Assembly: GCA_023443625.1 (NCBI GenBank)
Contig: JAEZTQ010000068.1
Coordinates: 62,001-126,000 of the forward strand
DNA length: 64,000 nucleotides
Direction: 5' to 3'
Source of the DNA: Bacillota bacterium
GTDB lineage: Bacteria > Bacillota_A > Clostridia > Lachnospirales > Lachnospiraceae
How positions within the stretch are numbered: position 1 is the first letter of the stretch; each line of letters begins with the position of its first letter. The position numbers and the translations under genes are program-made. Positions 1-9,079 of the stretch are shown piece by piece. Below the pieces are notes generated by a model that was not told the origin of the DNA, did not search any database, and worked only from the letters and a program-made list of their open reading frames with translations.

Positions 1-483
1 TAATTCAATTAAATAGGATTTATATAAAAGCTCACTTCCTAATCCTTGATAATCTTCTAAGTATAGGAGCTTATTCAGGATTGTCTTAATATTTTCCTGT
101 GTTTCAAAATCTGCTCTGATTACATTTTCCTTATTACTATCTTCAAAACATCTTTTTAGATCCGTCTTATCAGAAGACAGGCGATGTAAAAATCCCTTAT
201 TAATCCATAAGACAATCCGTTCATAGGGGAGGGAGTGGTTATTAATGATAGCCTGATGAAGCTCTCTTGAATTGATTAATATAATATCACCAGGCATCAG
301 GGTATAGGATTTACCTTCTATAATATATGTAACATCACCGGATAAAAATAGATAACACTCATAAAAATCATGGTGATGAAGAGTTACTCGATTTAACCCT
401 TTATCAGAATAATTGAAAATCTCATATTCGTTGGTTAGCATATTCTGGCGGGTTATATAAGGATGGGTTGTGTTCTTTTTCAT
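1..483 (-). CDS. AraC-family transcriptional regulator, N-terminal part (truncated by window edge)
   Basis: An open frame of 161 codons runs off the left edge. It starts at an ATG (complement of 481-483) preceded by GGAGG five bases upstream. The visible part reads as an AraC-type cupin sensor domain, with an LHHHDFYECY segment near residue 36 and a PGDIILINSRELHQA segment near residue 64, both typical of sugar-responsive AraC regulators. The C-terminal helix-turn-helix lies outside the window, so the family call rests on the sensor domain alone. It is transcribed away from uxuA and may control it. The inducer cannot be read from the sequence. Confidence 0.8.
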   Translation of the reverse strand, partial: MKKNTTHPYITRQNMLTNEYEIFNYSDKGLNRVTLHHHDFYECYLFLSGDVTYIIEGKSYTLMPGDIILINSRELHQAIINNHSLPYERIVLWINKGFLHRLSSDKTDLKRCFEDSNKENVIRADFETQENIKTILNKLLYLEDYQGLGSELLYKSYLIEL

Positions 484-676
484 AATGCCTCCAGGATTCT
501 CATTAGCAGCCATGTCATCAGGTCCTTAGTGTAATTCGTTAAACTATGAATTTATATGAACATAGTATATAGCAAAGAGAGCAACTTTTGCAAGTGAGAG
601 AGCAATTAAAACATATTTAATATTAAGAATTGCCATTATAATAATATTTAAGTCAAAGGCCTTCTTAATTTGTATA

Positions 677-749
677 TACAGGATATTCCTGTAAGGAATG
701 CAAAATCGGCTTTTGTACCTTTAACCATTAACATAGGATGTGTTCCTAT
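677..749. promoter_or_regulatory. Two short palindromes between the AraC regulator and uxuA
   Basis: The 332-bp divergent spacer (484-815) holds no gene. Within it are a perfect palindrome ACAGGATATTCCTGT (678-692) and a related one, ATAGGATGTGTTCCTAT (733-749). Both have AGGA/TCCT half-sites. Their position upstream of uxuA suggests operator sites, perhaps for the AraC protein or another uronate regulator. This is inference from symmetry and position only, and no clear -35/-10 pair was identified. Confidence 0.35.
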
Positions 750-815
750 TGTATATGGCAATCTATAAAAGGGATTAAACAGAGAATGGACGTAATTTGA
801 GACTGGAGGTAAAAG

Positions 816-1865
816 ATGAAATTATCATTTCGCTGGTATGGTAAAGAAGATCCTGTAAGTATTGACTACATTAGGCAGATTCCTAATATGAGCACCATTG
901 TAACCGCTGTCTATGATGTGCCTGTAGGAGAGGTCTGGAGTGAGAAAAGTATAGAAGCTCTTAAAGCAGAGGTGGAGGGAGCAGGGCTTGACTTTGAGGT
1001 AATTGAAAGTGTACCTGTGCATGAAGATATCAAATTAGGGTTACCCAGCAGACAAAAGTATATTGATAACTATAAAGAAAATATTAGAAGGTTAGCGAAA
1101 GCGGGTATTAAGGTAATTTGCTACAATTTTATGCCTGTTTTTGACTGGACAAGAACACAGCTAGATAAGGTACTAGAGGATGGTTCAACAGCTCTTGTAT
1201 ACTATATGGAGCAACTTGAGAAAATGGATCCTATTAATGGTGAGCTCTCCCTCCCAGGCTGGGATTCTAGTTACACGAAAAAAGAGCTAGCTGATATCTT
1301 TGATAAATATAAAGAAGTGGATGAAGAAAAGTTATGGAGTAATCTTGAATATTTCCTGGAGGAAATAATTCCCATTGCCAAAGAATGTGATGTAAAGATG
1401 GCAATTCATCCTGATGATCCCCCATATCCAATCTTTGGGCTTCCAAGAATTATTACAAATGAAAAAAACTTGGATAGATTCTTAAAGTTAGTTGATAGCC
1501 CTTATAATGGATTAACCTTCTGTACAGGCTCCCTAGGAAGTGGACTTGCTAATGATGTGGTATCCATGATCGATAAGTATTCTGCAATGGGACGTATCCA
1601 TTTTATGCACATAAGAAATGTGAAACTGATGGAAGATGGAAGCTTTGAAGAGAGTGCCCATTATTCACCTATGGGTTCATTAGATATTGTTGCGATTGTA
1701 AAGACCCTATATAAGAATAATTTTGAAGGCTATATCCGCCCAGATCACGGAAGAATGATTTGGGGAGAAACAGGAAGACCTGGATATGGCTTATATGACA
1801 GAGCTTTAGGAGCAATGTATATCACTGGAATATGGGAAACCCTTGAAAAGACTTATCAGAGATAA
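816..1865 (+). CDS. uxuA: Mannonate dehydratase UxuA
   Basis: The 349-residue protein matches the UxuA family. The N-terminus [21 protein letters not shown] is characteristic, and the metal-binding region contains [19 protein letters not shown] and YIRPDHGR segments. The family dehydrates D-mannonate to 2-keto-3-deoxy-D-gluconate in glucuronate breakdown, in the cytoplasm, using Mn/Fe. Its length suits the shorter Firmicute type (E. coli UxuA is near 394 residues). The start is supported by GGAGG seven bases upstream. The next gene, an SDR oxidoreductase, supplies the preceding step (fructuronate to mannonate). uxaC, about 45 kb downstream, would supply fructuronate. Confidence 0.95.
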   Translation: MKLSFRWYGKEDPVSIDYIRQIPNMSTIVTAVYDVPVGEVWSEKSIEALKAEVEGAGLDFEVIESVPVHEDIKLGLPSRQKYIDNYKENIRRLAKAGIKVICYNFMPVFDWTRTQLDKVLEDGSTALVYYMEQLEKMDPINGELSLPGWDSSYTKKELADIFDKYKEVDEEKLWSNLEYFLEEIIPIAKECDVKMAIHPDDPPYPIFGLPRIITNEKNLDRFLKLVDSPYNGLTFCTGSLGSGLANDVVSMIDKYSAMGRIHFMHIRNVKLMEDGSFEESAHYSPMGSLDIVAIVKTLYKNNFEGYIRPDHGRMIWGETGRPGYGLYDRALGAMYITGIWETLEKTYQR

Positions 1866-1916
1866 ATGATTTATAATATAATGCTGCTATTAATAAGCAG
1901 GTCTATGGAGGATGCA

Positions 1917-2774
1917 ATGAAAATACCTTTTTATGTTGACTTAAGTAATAAAGTTGCAGTAGTAACCGGTGGTGCTGGAGTATTGGGTGGATATTGGGTA
2001 GATGCCTTAGCTGCTTGTAATGCAAAGATAGCAATTCTAGATAGAAATCTAGAACTTGCAGAGAAAAAAGCCAAGGAAGTAGTGAAGAATGGAGGAATTG
2101 CCATAGGAGTTGAGGCAAATGTACTAGATAAGGATAGCTTAAAAAATGCTCATCAAATAATCCTCCATAAATTTGGCCCCTGTGACATTCTTCTTAATGG
2201 AGCTGGTGGAAATCATCCCACGGGAACAACCACCAAGGAATATCTTTTCCCGGAGGATATCACTGATAAGGAAGAAGGAGTAACAACATTTTTTGATTTG
2301 GATGAAGAAGGAATTAAATTTGTATTTGACTTAAATTTCTTAGGGACTCTTCTTCCATCACAGGAATTTGCAAAGGATATGGTGGGAAGAAAAGGCTGTA
2401 CTATAATTAATGTTTCTTCCATGAATGCATATACACCTCTTACAAAGATACCAGCTTACTCCGGTGCAAAAGCAGCAGTATCTAATTTTACTCAGTGGCT
2501 AGCGGTGCATATGTCAAAGGTGGGAATCAGAGTGAATGCCATAGCCCCAGGCTTTTTTGTAACTGCACAAAATGAAGCCCTTCTTAAGAATCCCGATGGA
2601 AGCTTTACCGATCGTTCCAGAAAGATATTAAATAGTACTCCTATGAATCGCTTTGGTGAAGGTGAAGAATTGGTAGGTGCCCTGCTGTTCTTAGTTAACG
2701 AAGAAGCTTCCAGTTTTGTTAATGGTATTGTAATTCCTGTAGATGGCGGTTTCTCCGCATATTCTGGAGTATAA
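1917..2774 (+). CDS. SDR-family D-mannonate oxidoreductase (fructuronate reductase)
   Basis: This is a 285-residue short-chain dehydrogenase. It has the NAD(P)-binding TGGAGVLG motif near residue 18, an NGAGG motif (usual NNAG), the catalytic Ser in INVSSMNAY, the YSGAKAAV catalytic Tyr/Lys pair and a C-terminal PVDGGFSAYSGV. Firmicutes such as Bacillus use SDR proteins of this length as fructuronate reductase beside uxuA, and the operon position here supports that. The frame is open from 1866, immediately after the uxuA stop, but the ATG at 1917 has ATGGAGGATGCA just upstream and is the likely start. The substrate is inferred from context; another sugar-acid dehydrogenase role is possible. 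Confidence 0.88.
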   Translation: MKIPFYVDLSNKVAVVTGGAGVLGGYWVDALAACNAKIAILDRNLELAEKKAKEVVKNGGIAIGVEANVLDKDSLKNAHQIILHKFGPCDILLNGAGGNHPTGTTTKEYLFPEDITDKEEGVTTFFDLDEEGIKFVFDLNFLGTLLPSQEFAKDMVGRKGCTIINVSSMNAYTPLTKIPAYSGAKAAVSNFTQWLAVHMSKVGIRVNAIAPGFFVTAQNEALLKNPDGSFTDRSRKILNSTPMNRFGEGEELVGALLFLVNEEASSFVNGIVIPVDGGFSAYSGV

Positions 2775-2793
2775 ATAAAACTAAGATTACCTA

Positions 2794-2833
2794 TGACACC
2801 ATCCGTTTTGACAACGTTTGGTGTCAAATTTTT
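2794..2833 (+). terminator. Possible terminator after the uxuA operon
   Basis: The arms TGACACCA (2794-2801) and TGGTGTCA (2819-2826) form an 8-bp stem with a 17-base loop, followed by AATTTTT. It lies 19 bases after the SDR stop. The loop is long, so termination is only moderately likely. Confidence 0.45.
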
Positions 2834-2975
2834 ATGATATAGGAAACTGCTTCCTATATCATAAAAAAATTAGATGCGCACCTCGCGGTAAGGAATATAT
2901 TGCTTCGCAATCCACTCGGGCGCGAAGTGTCAGCAAGCTGACACTTTCTTAGAAGGCACATCCTTTATTCAAAAA
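2831..2975. repeat. Structured, locally GC-rich intergenic element
   Basis: The 340-bp gap 2775-3114 has no gene. It holds a perfect 15-bp inverted repeat (2831-2845 with 2851-2865, loop ACTGC). A GC-rich patch from about 2876 to 2946 then contains two more perfect hairpins, ATTGC/GCAAT at 2899-2911 and AAGTGTCAGC/GCTGACACTT at 2925-2946. The base composition differs sharply from the AT-rich flanks. It looks like a dispersed intergenic repeat or a small structured RNA, but only one copy occurs in the window, so its class is unknown. Confidence 0.4.
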
Positions 2976-3114
2976 CATTGAAGCTTGGTTATTCTTGAGG
3001 ATATTTGGAACAAATTGAACCTAGAAAGTTTCTGGAAAAATGATAAAATATACTATGAAGCAAAATATAATTTTCCAAGACCTTTGTGGAAGTATGACTA
3101 AAAGGGGATATCAC

Positions 3115-5448
3115 ATGAAGAGAATATTTCAAAAAATTAATAAATCATATTATAGGAAGATCGTAATACTGATGATAGTGTTTGTAATATCGGTGGTATT
3201 ACCTTTTGCCGTCTTATTATATCGAAATGCTCATTCCAATATGTTAGATAATATCAATCAATCTAATGAACAAGTGTTAAATCAAATGAAATACAACTAT
3301 ACCTATTTCTCAGAAAATATATCTGCTCTAAGCATGTCCATTTATTATCAATACAATATTAATTCCTTAATGTATAATGAGGAAATTGATTATAATCAGC
3401 TATACCTCACTATGAAGCATTTGAAAGATAATGTATTATTATCCCAGCCTTCCTTATACTCAATTGAAATCTATAATGCCAAACGCAAGGAATGGTTTTC
3501 AACGAACAGCTCGGATGAAGCAAAGGGAGAAAGTCTACATAGGGTTCAAGGTTACACGATTCCCAAATTAAGCCCCATACTTCGTAAGTTACAAGAGAAG
3601 AATGGTCAAATAGAGAATAGCCAATATGTATTTTCCTATTACATGTACGAATATAATAATCCAGTAGATGGGAAGAATAGCTACATTGTAATTAATCAAA
3701 GCGCCAACTGGTTCTTAGATAACCTAACAGGAGCAATGTCTCAAAAGGTGCCAGCTACAGTCTATCTGGCAGGAGAATCTGGGATATATAGCTATAAGAA
3801 AGAACAAAATACTAATAGGGAAGAGTCTATCGTAAATAAATGTATAGAAAACTATATTAATAATGAAGCTCATAGCTCCACCCAGGGATATTATCTGGAT
3901 GATTATAAGGGGAGAAAATATCTGGTTTCTTATATTGATTTAGAGGATAGAGGAAACTGTATCATTATGATACAGGATTACGAAAAGATATTTGCAAATT
4001 TAATAAAGTTAAGAAATAATTTTCTGTTGTTATCTGTAATCTTTGCTTTGATTGGTAGTGTTGCTCTGATTGTTCTGTCCAAAAAAATCTATCATCCAGT
4101 TAATACCCTAGTAGATTATGTATCGGGCCTGGATGGAGAAGATGGGGAAGTTAAGAAGGAGATGGAAGTGAATGAGTTTGAACATCTCCGTGACTTCTAC
4201 AAGAAAATCAATGAAATTAATAAAGAACTACTCCAAGAAAAGCAATCCACAGAAGAAACCATTAGAAAATACTTGCTGTCCAACCTCCTAGAAGACAGTA
4301 CGGAAGAAAACTGGGAGAATTATTATAAAAGTATGCCCGATGCACCTTTATCTCAGATAGAAGAATATCATCTCATGGTAGTTGAACTTCGTTTGGATAG
4401 AATTAGAGTGAATCAACATGGATTCGTGGAAGGGGATAATGATCTCTTATTATCCAGTATATCCAATGTGATTAGCGAACTTATGGAAGATTATATAATT
4501 GAGCCAGTGAAGAAAGAATTGGATGAATTGGTAGTAATTATAGACTGCTTGGATGATGGAGTGGATCAAGAATTAATAAAAGAAAAGATTCGAAAAATGC
4601 AGGAGTTTATAAAAGAGAACTTTGACATTAACGTATCTGCCGCCTATAGCCATATCAGCAAAGAAGCAAAAGACCTAGCACGGTTATACGAAGAAACCCG
4701 CAGATATGCTAGCTATCGAATTGTATATGGTAAGAATGCCCTTCTTGGTGAGAAGGAATGCTGGAATAATATCAACAATCGAGATATTTCTTACTCTAGA
4801 GATCTGCAAAAACGTCTGGAAGAGAAACTGAAGCTAAGTAACCTTGAGCAGATACAGGAGACTCTGGAAAGAATTAAAGATGTTGTCTGTGAGCTTTCTT
4901 ATGAAAATATTATTATTAGCATGATGTCCTTGGTGACAGAAATAAATATGATAATGAATGAAATCAATATGGCGAAGAATAATCCACTCACAATTAACTT
5001 TAACGATATGTATAAAAAGGTCATAGAGGTGGAGCAAATTGATGAGATTTTTAAAGAGTTATCCGAGTATATCAGTTCCATACTTTCCGATACATATCAG
5101 AAGAAGGAAAAAGAAAACGATAAGGAAAAATTATTTGTACAAGCAGTAAAAGAGTTTGTTAACACCCATTATAATGACGTAAATCTTTCTTCCCAATCCA
5201 TAGGAGATTATATGAATATGTCGGGACGCTATGTCATGAAGAAATTCAAACAAAGTACAGGGATATCTATCAACGAGTATATTTTGGATGTTCGGATGAA
5301 ACAGGCAATTTATCTTTTGAAGCATTCGGACATGCCTGTAAATAAAGTGGCAGAGAATATTGGTATAGAAAATGAAAACTACTTTTATCGTCTATTCAAG
5401 AAAGTATATGGGTGTACACCTAGGAATTTTACTGATAGAAACTGGTAA
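3115..5448 (+). CDS. Membrane-anchored AraC-family sensor-regulator
   Basis: The 777-residue protein has a transmembrane segment near residues 17-36, an extracellular region of about 260 residues (probably Cache-like) and a second transmembrane segment near 300-322. A cytoplasmic linker with coiled-coil character follows, then a C-terminal AraC helix-turn-helix pair: VNLSSQSIGDYMNMSGRYVMKKF, then NKVAENIGIENENYFYRLFKK and the closing YGCTPRNF. Such proteins sense a ligand outside and bind DNA from the membrane, without a separate kinase. The frame is open from 3040, but AAGGGGATATCAC precedes the ATG at 3115, which is preferred. It sits directly upstream of an ABC sugar importer, which it probably controls. 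The ligand is unknown. Confidence 0.85.
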   Translation: MKRIFQKINKSYYRKIVILMIVFVISVVLPFAVLLYRNAHSNMLDNINQSNEQVLNQMKYNYTYFSENISALSMSIYYQYNINSLMYNEEIDYNQLYLTMKHLKDNVLLSQPSLYSIEIYNAKRKEWFSTNSSDEAKGESLHRVQGYTIPKLSPILRKLQEKNGQIENSQYVFSYYMYEYNNPVDGKNSYIVINQSANWFLDNLTGAMSQKVPATVYLAGESGIYSYKKEQNTNREESIVNKCIENYINNEAHSSTQGYYLDDYKGRKYLVSYIDLEDRGNCIIMIQDYEKIFANLIKLRNNFLLLSVIFALIGSVALIVLSKKIYHPVNTLVDYVSGLDGEDGEVKKEMEVNEFEHLRDFYKKINEINKELLQEKQSTEETIRKYLLSNLLEDSTEENWENYYKSMPDAPLSQIEEYHLMVVELRLDRIRVNQHGFVEGDNDLLLSSISNVISELMEDYIIEPVKKELDELVVIIDCLDDGVDQELIKEKIRKMQEFIKENFDINVSAAYSHISKEAKDLARLYEETRRYASYRIVYGKNALLGEKECWNNINNRDISYSRDLQKRLEEKLKLSNLEQIQETLERIKDVVCELSYENIIISMMSLVTEINMIMNEINMAKNNPLTINFNDMYKKVIEVEQIDEIFKELSEYISSILSDTYQKKEKENDKEKLFVQAVKEFVNTHYNDVNLSSQSIGDYMNMSGRYVMKKFKQSTGISINEYILDVRMKQAIYLLKHSDMPVNKVAENIGIENENYFYRLFKKVYGCTPRNFTDRNW

Positions 5449-5473
5449 TGCATTTTTTGACCTTACACTGTAA

Positions 5474-5514
5474 AATACGCACATTGCTGTTTAAATGCAG
5501 TTAATGTGCGTATT
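5474..5514 (+). terminator. Hairpin between the membrane regulator and the binding-protein operon
   Basis: A perfect 12-bp stem AATACGCACATT/AATGTGCGTATT (5474-5485 with 5503-5514) lies 25 bases after the regulator stop. The U-tract is poor (CTTCAG), so it may be a terminator or a processing hairpin separating the regulator from the importer genes. Confidence 0.5.
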
Positions 5515-5601
5515 CTTCAGTAGAAATATGTTTTTATTATCTGATACAATCCATATGACAGCAAGAGCTGCGCAAAAACTATATAGGGAGGAATTAAAGT
5601 C

Positions 5602-7143
5602 ATGAGGAAAACAATGAAAAAGATCTTAGCATTAGGACTGACTGCTATGTTAGCACTTGGTACCCTGACAGGCTGTAGCAAGTCAGAGCCATCCACTTCA
5701 GGAACAACAGATAAAACAGGGAGTACTGATTCTGCTAGTACCGCTGAGGTAGGAGAGACCATTAAACTAAAATGGTATATGGCAGGCTCTGGTCCTCAAG
5801 CAGATGTCAAAACAGTGGAGAAGGCTATTAATGCATATCTTCTCGATACTTATGATATGAATATTGATCTCAGTATCATAGCTACAGATTATTCCAACTA
5901 TCCACAGAAAATGCAGATGGTTATTTCTTCTGGTGAAGAATACGATATCTGTTGGACTGCAACCTGGAATAACAATTACTATGACAATGTGAATAAGAAT
6001 GCATTTATCCCTTTGGATGAATTATTAACAACAGATGCACCTGAATTACTTGCATCTATGGATACCAGTATATGGGATGCGGTAAAAGTAAAAGGAAACA
6101 TTTATGGTGTTCCAGCACAACAGATATTCCCCAAACAGAACTACGTGGTAATTGTGAAAGAATATGCAGATCAATACGGTTTAGATGTGAGCAAGGTTAC
6201 AAAACTCAGTGATTTGGAAGATTTCTTCAAACAAGTGAAAGCAGATAATCCTGACATCTATCCCTTTGCTGCATCCAGTAACGGACTTCTTGGTAAACAT
6301 AATTTAGCACTTGGTTTTGAACCAATCGCAGGTGCAAAAATCCCTGGTTCCTTTATAATCGGTGATGATAGTATGACAGTATATAATCAATTTGAAAGCA
6401 AGGAAGTACAAGATTTCTATGACATGATGTATCGTTGGGTAGAGGAAGGAATTGTTCGTAAGGATGCTGTAACTGTATCAGATAACGCAGTACCTGATAT
6501 GAAGGCTGGAAAATGTATCGCAGCAATTAACGCAACCTTTAAGCCAGGTGTTGAGACTCTTGAGTCTGGTAACTTTGGCAACAAAGAAGTGGTTTTTGCT
6601 ACATTATCTGATCCATATCTTGCAACAGATAGCTTAGTATCCAGTTTAAATGCGATTAGCCAGACAAGCAAGAATCCCGAAGTAGCTATGAGATTACTTA
6701 ATCTTGTGAATACAGATGCAACTCTTTATAACCTACTTTGCTTTGGTATTGAAGGAACACACTATACTGTAAATGCTGATGGTACTGTCAAATCAGACGA
6801 TAGCAAGGGTTATAATCCTAATGTTGACTGGATGATTGGTAACCAATTCAATGCCTTAATTAGAGAAGGACAGGAACTAGATATTTGGGAAAAAACTAAA
6901 GCTTTAAATAGTTCTGCTGTAAATTCAAAAGCCCTTGGATTCTCCTTTGACTCTACACCAGTTTCTAATGAAATTGCTAGTATCAGTGCAGTTTATGATC
7001 AATACGGAACAACCTTAGAGGTTGGTGGTGCTGATCCTGCCAAAGTACTCCCAGAGTTCTTAACGATATTAAAATCTGCCGGTGCTGATAAGATTATTGA
7101 AGAGATGCAAAGACAGGTTGATGAATGGATGAAATCCAAATAA
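5602..7143 (+). CDS. Extracellular sugar-binding lipoprotein of an ABC importer
   Basis: A 513-residue solute-binding protein. The N-terminus has a lipoprotein signal ending in the lipobox LTGC with the lipidated Cys at residue 25, then a Ser/Thr-rich linker, then a family 1-like binding-protein fold. Length and style match LplA/YtcQ-type oligosaccharide-binding proteins of Firmicutes. It would sit on the outer face of the membrane and deliver a sugar or oligosaccharide to the two permeases downstream. The start has AGGGAGG about ten bases upstream. No ATPase gene lies in the operon, which is usual for this class because a shared MsmX-type ATPase serves several importers. The substrate is unknown, possibly a glucuronide or oligosaccharide given the GH2 gene downstream. 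Confidence 0.9.
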   Translation: MRKTMKKILALGLTAMLALGTLTGCSKSEPSTSGTTDKTGSTDSASTAEVGETIKLKWYMAGSGPQADVKTVEKAINAYLLDTYDMNIDLSIIATDYSNYPQKMQMVISSGEEYDICWTATWNNNYYDNVNKNAFIPLDELLTTDAPELLASMDTSIWDAVKVKGNIYGVPAQQIFPKQNYVVIVKEYADQYGLDVSKVTKLSDLEDFFKQVKADNPDIYPFAASSNGLLGKHNLALGFEPIAGAKIPGSFIIGDDSMTVYNQFESKEVQDFYDMMYRWVEEGIVRKDAVTVSDNAVPDMKAGKCIAAINATFKPGVETLESGNFGNKEVVFATLSDPYLATDSLVSSLNAISQTSKNPEVAMRLLNLVNTDATLYNLLCFGIEGTHYTVNADGTVKSDDSKGYNPNVDWMIGNQFNALIREGQELDIWEKTKALNSSAVNSKALGFSFDSTPVSNEIASISAVYDQYGTTLEVGGADPAKVLPEFLTILKSAGADKIIEEMQRQVDEWMKSK

Positions 7144-7158
7144 AGGTTTATTAAGGAG

Positions 7159-7190
7159 GACGGGGGAAAGAAAGTTTTCCCCTGTCTTTT
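7159..7190 (+). terminator. Intra-operon attenuating hairpin after the binding-protein gene
   Basis: The arms GACGGGGGAAA and TTTTCCCCTGTC pair almost fully and are followed by TTTT. The hairpin sits 15 bases after the binding-protein stop and before the permease. Partial termination or 3'-end protection at this spot is a common way to make more binding protein than permease. Confidence 0.65.
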
Positions 7191-7239
7191 GTATCCTAGA
7201 GGTCCAAATTTGCGGAGCTTTGGCAGAATGGAGAATGAC

Positions 7240-8151
7240 ATGAAAGTTAAAAGAAAAAAAATGAAAATGAACTGGGGATTATTTGTGCTAGCATTACCAG
7301 GCCTCATTTTTCTCATTGGGTATTACTATTTACCCCTATTTGGTTTAATCATTCCTTTTAAAAAGATGGATGTTGCAAAAGGAATATTTGGCAGTGAATG
7401 GTGCGGATTTGACAATTTCAAGTTCTTTTTTAACTCACCGGATATGTGGACAGTTACAAGAAACACCTTAGGACTAAACGCTTTGTTTATTACACTAACC
7501 TTAAGTATTTCTGTAATTGTAGCCCTTGGTTTATTCGAATTATCAAAGAAAAAGGTAAAGATATTTCAAACCTGTTTATTTGTACCATATTTTATTTCCT
7601 GGGTAGTAGGTAGTTATGTAATCTATGCTTTATTAAGCCCAGACCTGGGTGTTATTCCTAATCTTTTAGAAAGGTTTGGTGTAGTAGTTCCTAACTTCTA
7701 CAGTGAGCCCAAGTACTGGCCCTTCATACTTACCACCTCATATTTGTGGAAGCATGTAGGCTATAATACATTGATTTTCTATGCTACCCTTATGGGGATG
7801 GATACCTCCCAGCATGAAGCAGCATCCATTGACGGTGCTAATAAAATACAACGAATTAAGTACATATGTATCCCTCATATGATGCCAACTATCGTACTTA
7901 TGGGTCTACTCCTAATTGGTAAAATATTTTATGCAGATTTTGGTATGTTCTGGTTTCTTCCAAGAAATTCAGGAATTCTCTATTCAGCAACAGATGTGAT
8001 TGACACCTATGTATTCCGTATGCTTAGAGTAATGGGTAACATCGGTATGTCCTCAGCTGTTGGATTATATCAATCCCTTGTTGGTTTTATACTGGTATTA
8101 ATCACGAATTTAATAGTGAAGAAACGTAATAAAGATTATGCATTATTTTAA
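7240..8151 (+). CDS. ABC sugar importer permease, LplB type
   Basis: About 303 residues with six hydrophobic segments, beginning WGLFVLALPGLIFLIGYYYL. The binding-protein-dependent permease loop reads EAASIDGANKIQR...IPHM near residue 205, the site that docks the ATPase. It forms the membrane channel with the next gene product. The frame extends up to 7189, but the ATG at 7240 has GGAG six bases upstream and is the best start (an ATG at 7228 is a second choice). It follows the binding-protein gene after an attenuating hairpin and precedes the partner permease by 16 bases. Substrate unknown. Confidence 0.9.
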   Translation: MKVKRKKMKMNWGLFVLALPGLIFLIGYYYLPLFGLIIPFKKMDVAKGIFGSEWCGFDNFKFFFNSPDMWTVTRNTLGLNALFITLTLSISVIVALGLFELSKKKVKIFQTCLFVPYFISWVVGSYVIYALLSPDLGVIPNLLERFGVVVPNFYSEPKYWPFILTTSYLWKHVGYNTLIFYATLMGMDTSQHEAASIDGANKIQRIKYICIPHMMPTIVLMGLLLIGKIFYADFGMFWFLPRNSGILYSATDVIDTYVFRMLRVMGNIGMSSAVGLYQSLVGFILVLITNLIVKKRNKDYALF

Positions 8152-8167
8152 AAAGGAGTGACAAGCA

Positions 8168-9055
8168 GTGGTTCAAAGTAAAAAAGAGAAATTTGCAAAT
8201 AAACTAATCACCATAGGACTTATTCTATTGGCTTTGTTCTGTGTAGTACCTATATTTTATATTTTATCAGCCTCTTTATCGGATGAGATTAGGCTGACAA
8301 GAGAGGGATATTCCTTAATTCCTAGAGGCTTTTCTATAAAGGCATATGACTATATACTGAAAAGCCCTAGAGCTATTCTAAATGCCTATGGAGTAACCAT
8401 TTTAGTTACACTCGCAGGAACCGTAGTAAGTCTTTTGGTTACCACCATGTTAGGGTATACCATCGCAAGAAAAGACTTCAAATTTGGTAGAGTAATTTCC
8501 TTTATGATTTTCTTCTCCATGCTATTTAATGGAGGCTTGGTTCCTACTTATATTATGATTACCAAATATTTTGGATTAAAAGATACCCTTTGGGCATTAA
8601 TGTTACCTTATATTATTTTACCTTGGCATGTATTCCTAATGAAAGGTTTTCTAGCTGATATTCCAACCTCTCTAATTGAGGCTGCGAAAATAGATGGAGC
8701 AGGAGAAATCAAGAGCTTTTTCCGTATTATCGTACCTATTTCTAAGCCTGCCTTAGCAACTGTTGGATTGTTTATCGCCTTTACCTATTGGAATGACTGG
8801 TATCAGTCCATGTTATATATTGATAGTGCTAACATCAATTCCCTCCAATTTTACCTATACCGCATTATGAATAACATTCAATACCTGAGTACCTCCATGC
8901 AGGCTGGTAATATCACCATTGATATTGCAAGTCTTCCTAGTGAAACAGCACGAATGGCACTATGTATCATGGCAGCAGGTCCAATGCTGGTAATTTTCCC
9001 TTTCTTCCAAAAATACTTTGTAAAAGGTCTTACCGTTGGAGCAGTAAAGGGTTGA
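8168..9055 (+). CDS. ABC sugar importer permease, YtcP/LplC type
   Basis: A 295-residue carbohydrate permease of the MalG class with six membrane segments. It has the cytoplasmic EAA loop (EAAKIDGAGEIKSFF...VPIS, near residue 175) and the family's C-terminal FVKGLTVGAVKG. The start codon is GTG with AAGGAG nine bases upstream. It pairs with the upstream permease, and the GH2 gene follows after 24 bases, so uptake and hydrolysis are co-transcribed. Confidence 0.9.
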   Translation: MVQSKKEKFANKLITIGLILLALFCVVPIFYILSASLSDEIRLTREGYSLIPRGFSIKAYDYILKSPRAILNAYGVTILVTLAGTVVSLLVTTMLGYTIARKDFKFGRVISFMIFFSMLFNGGLVPTYIMITKYFGLKDTLWALMLPYIILPWHVFLMKGFLADIPTSLIEAAKIDGAGEIKSFFRIIVPISKPALATVGLFIAFTYWNDWYQSMLYIDSANINSLQFYLYRIMNNIQYLSTSMQAGNITIDIASLPSETARMALCIMAAGPMLVIFPFFQKYFVKGLTVGAVKG

Positions 9056-9079
9056 TTTTACCCAGAATGGAGGATTTAT

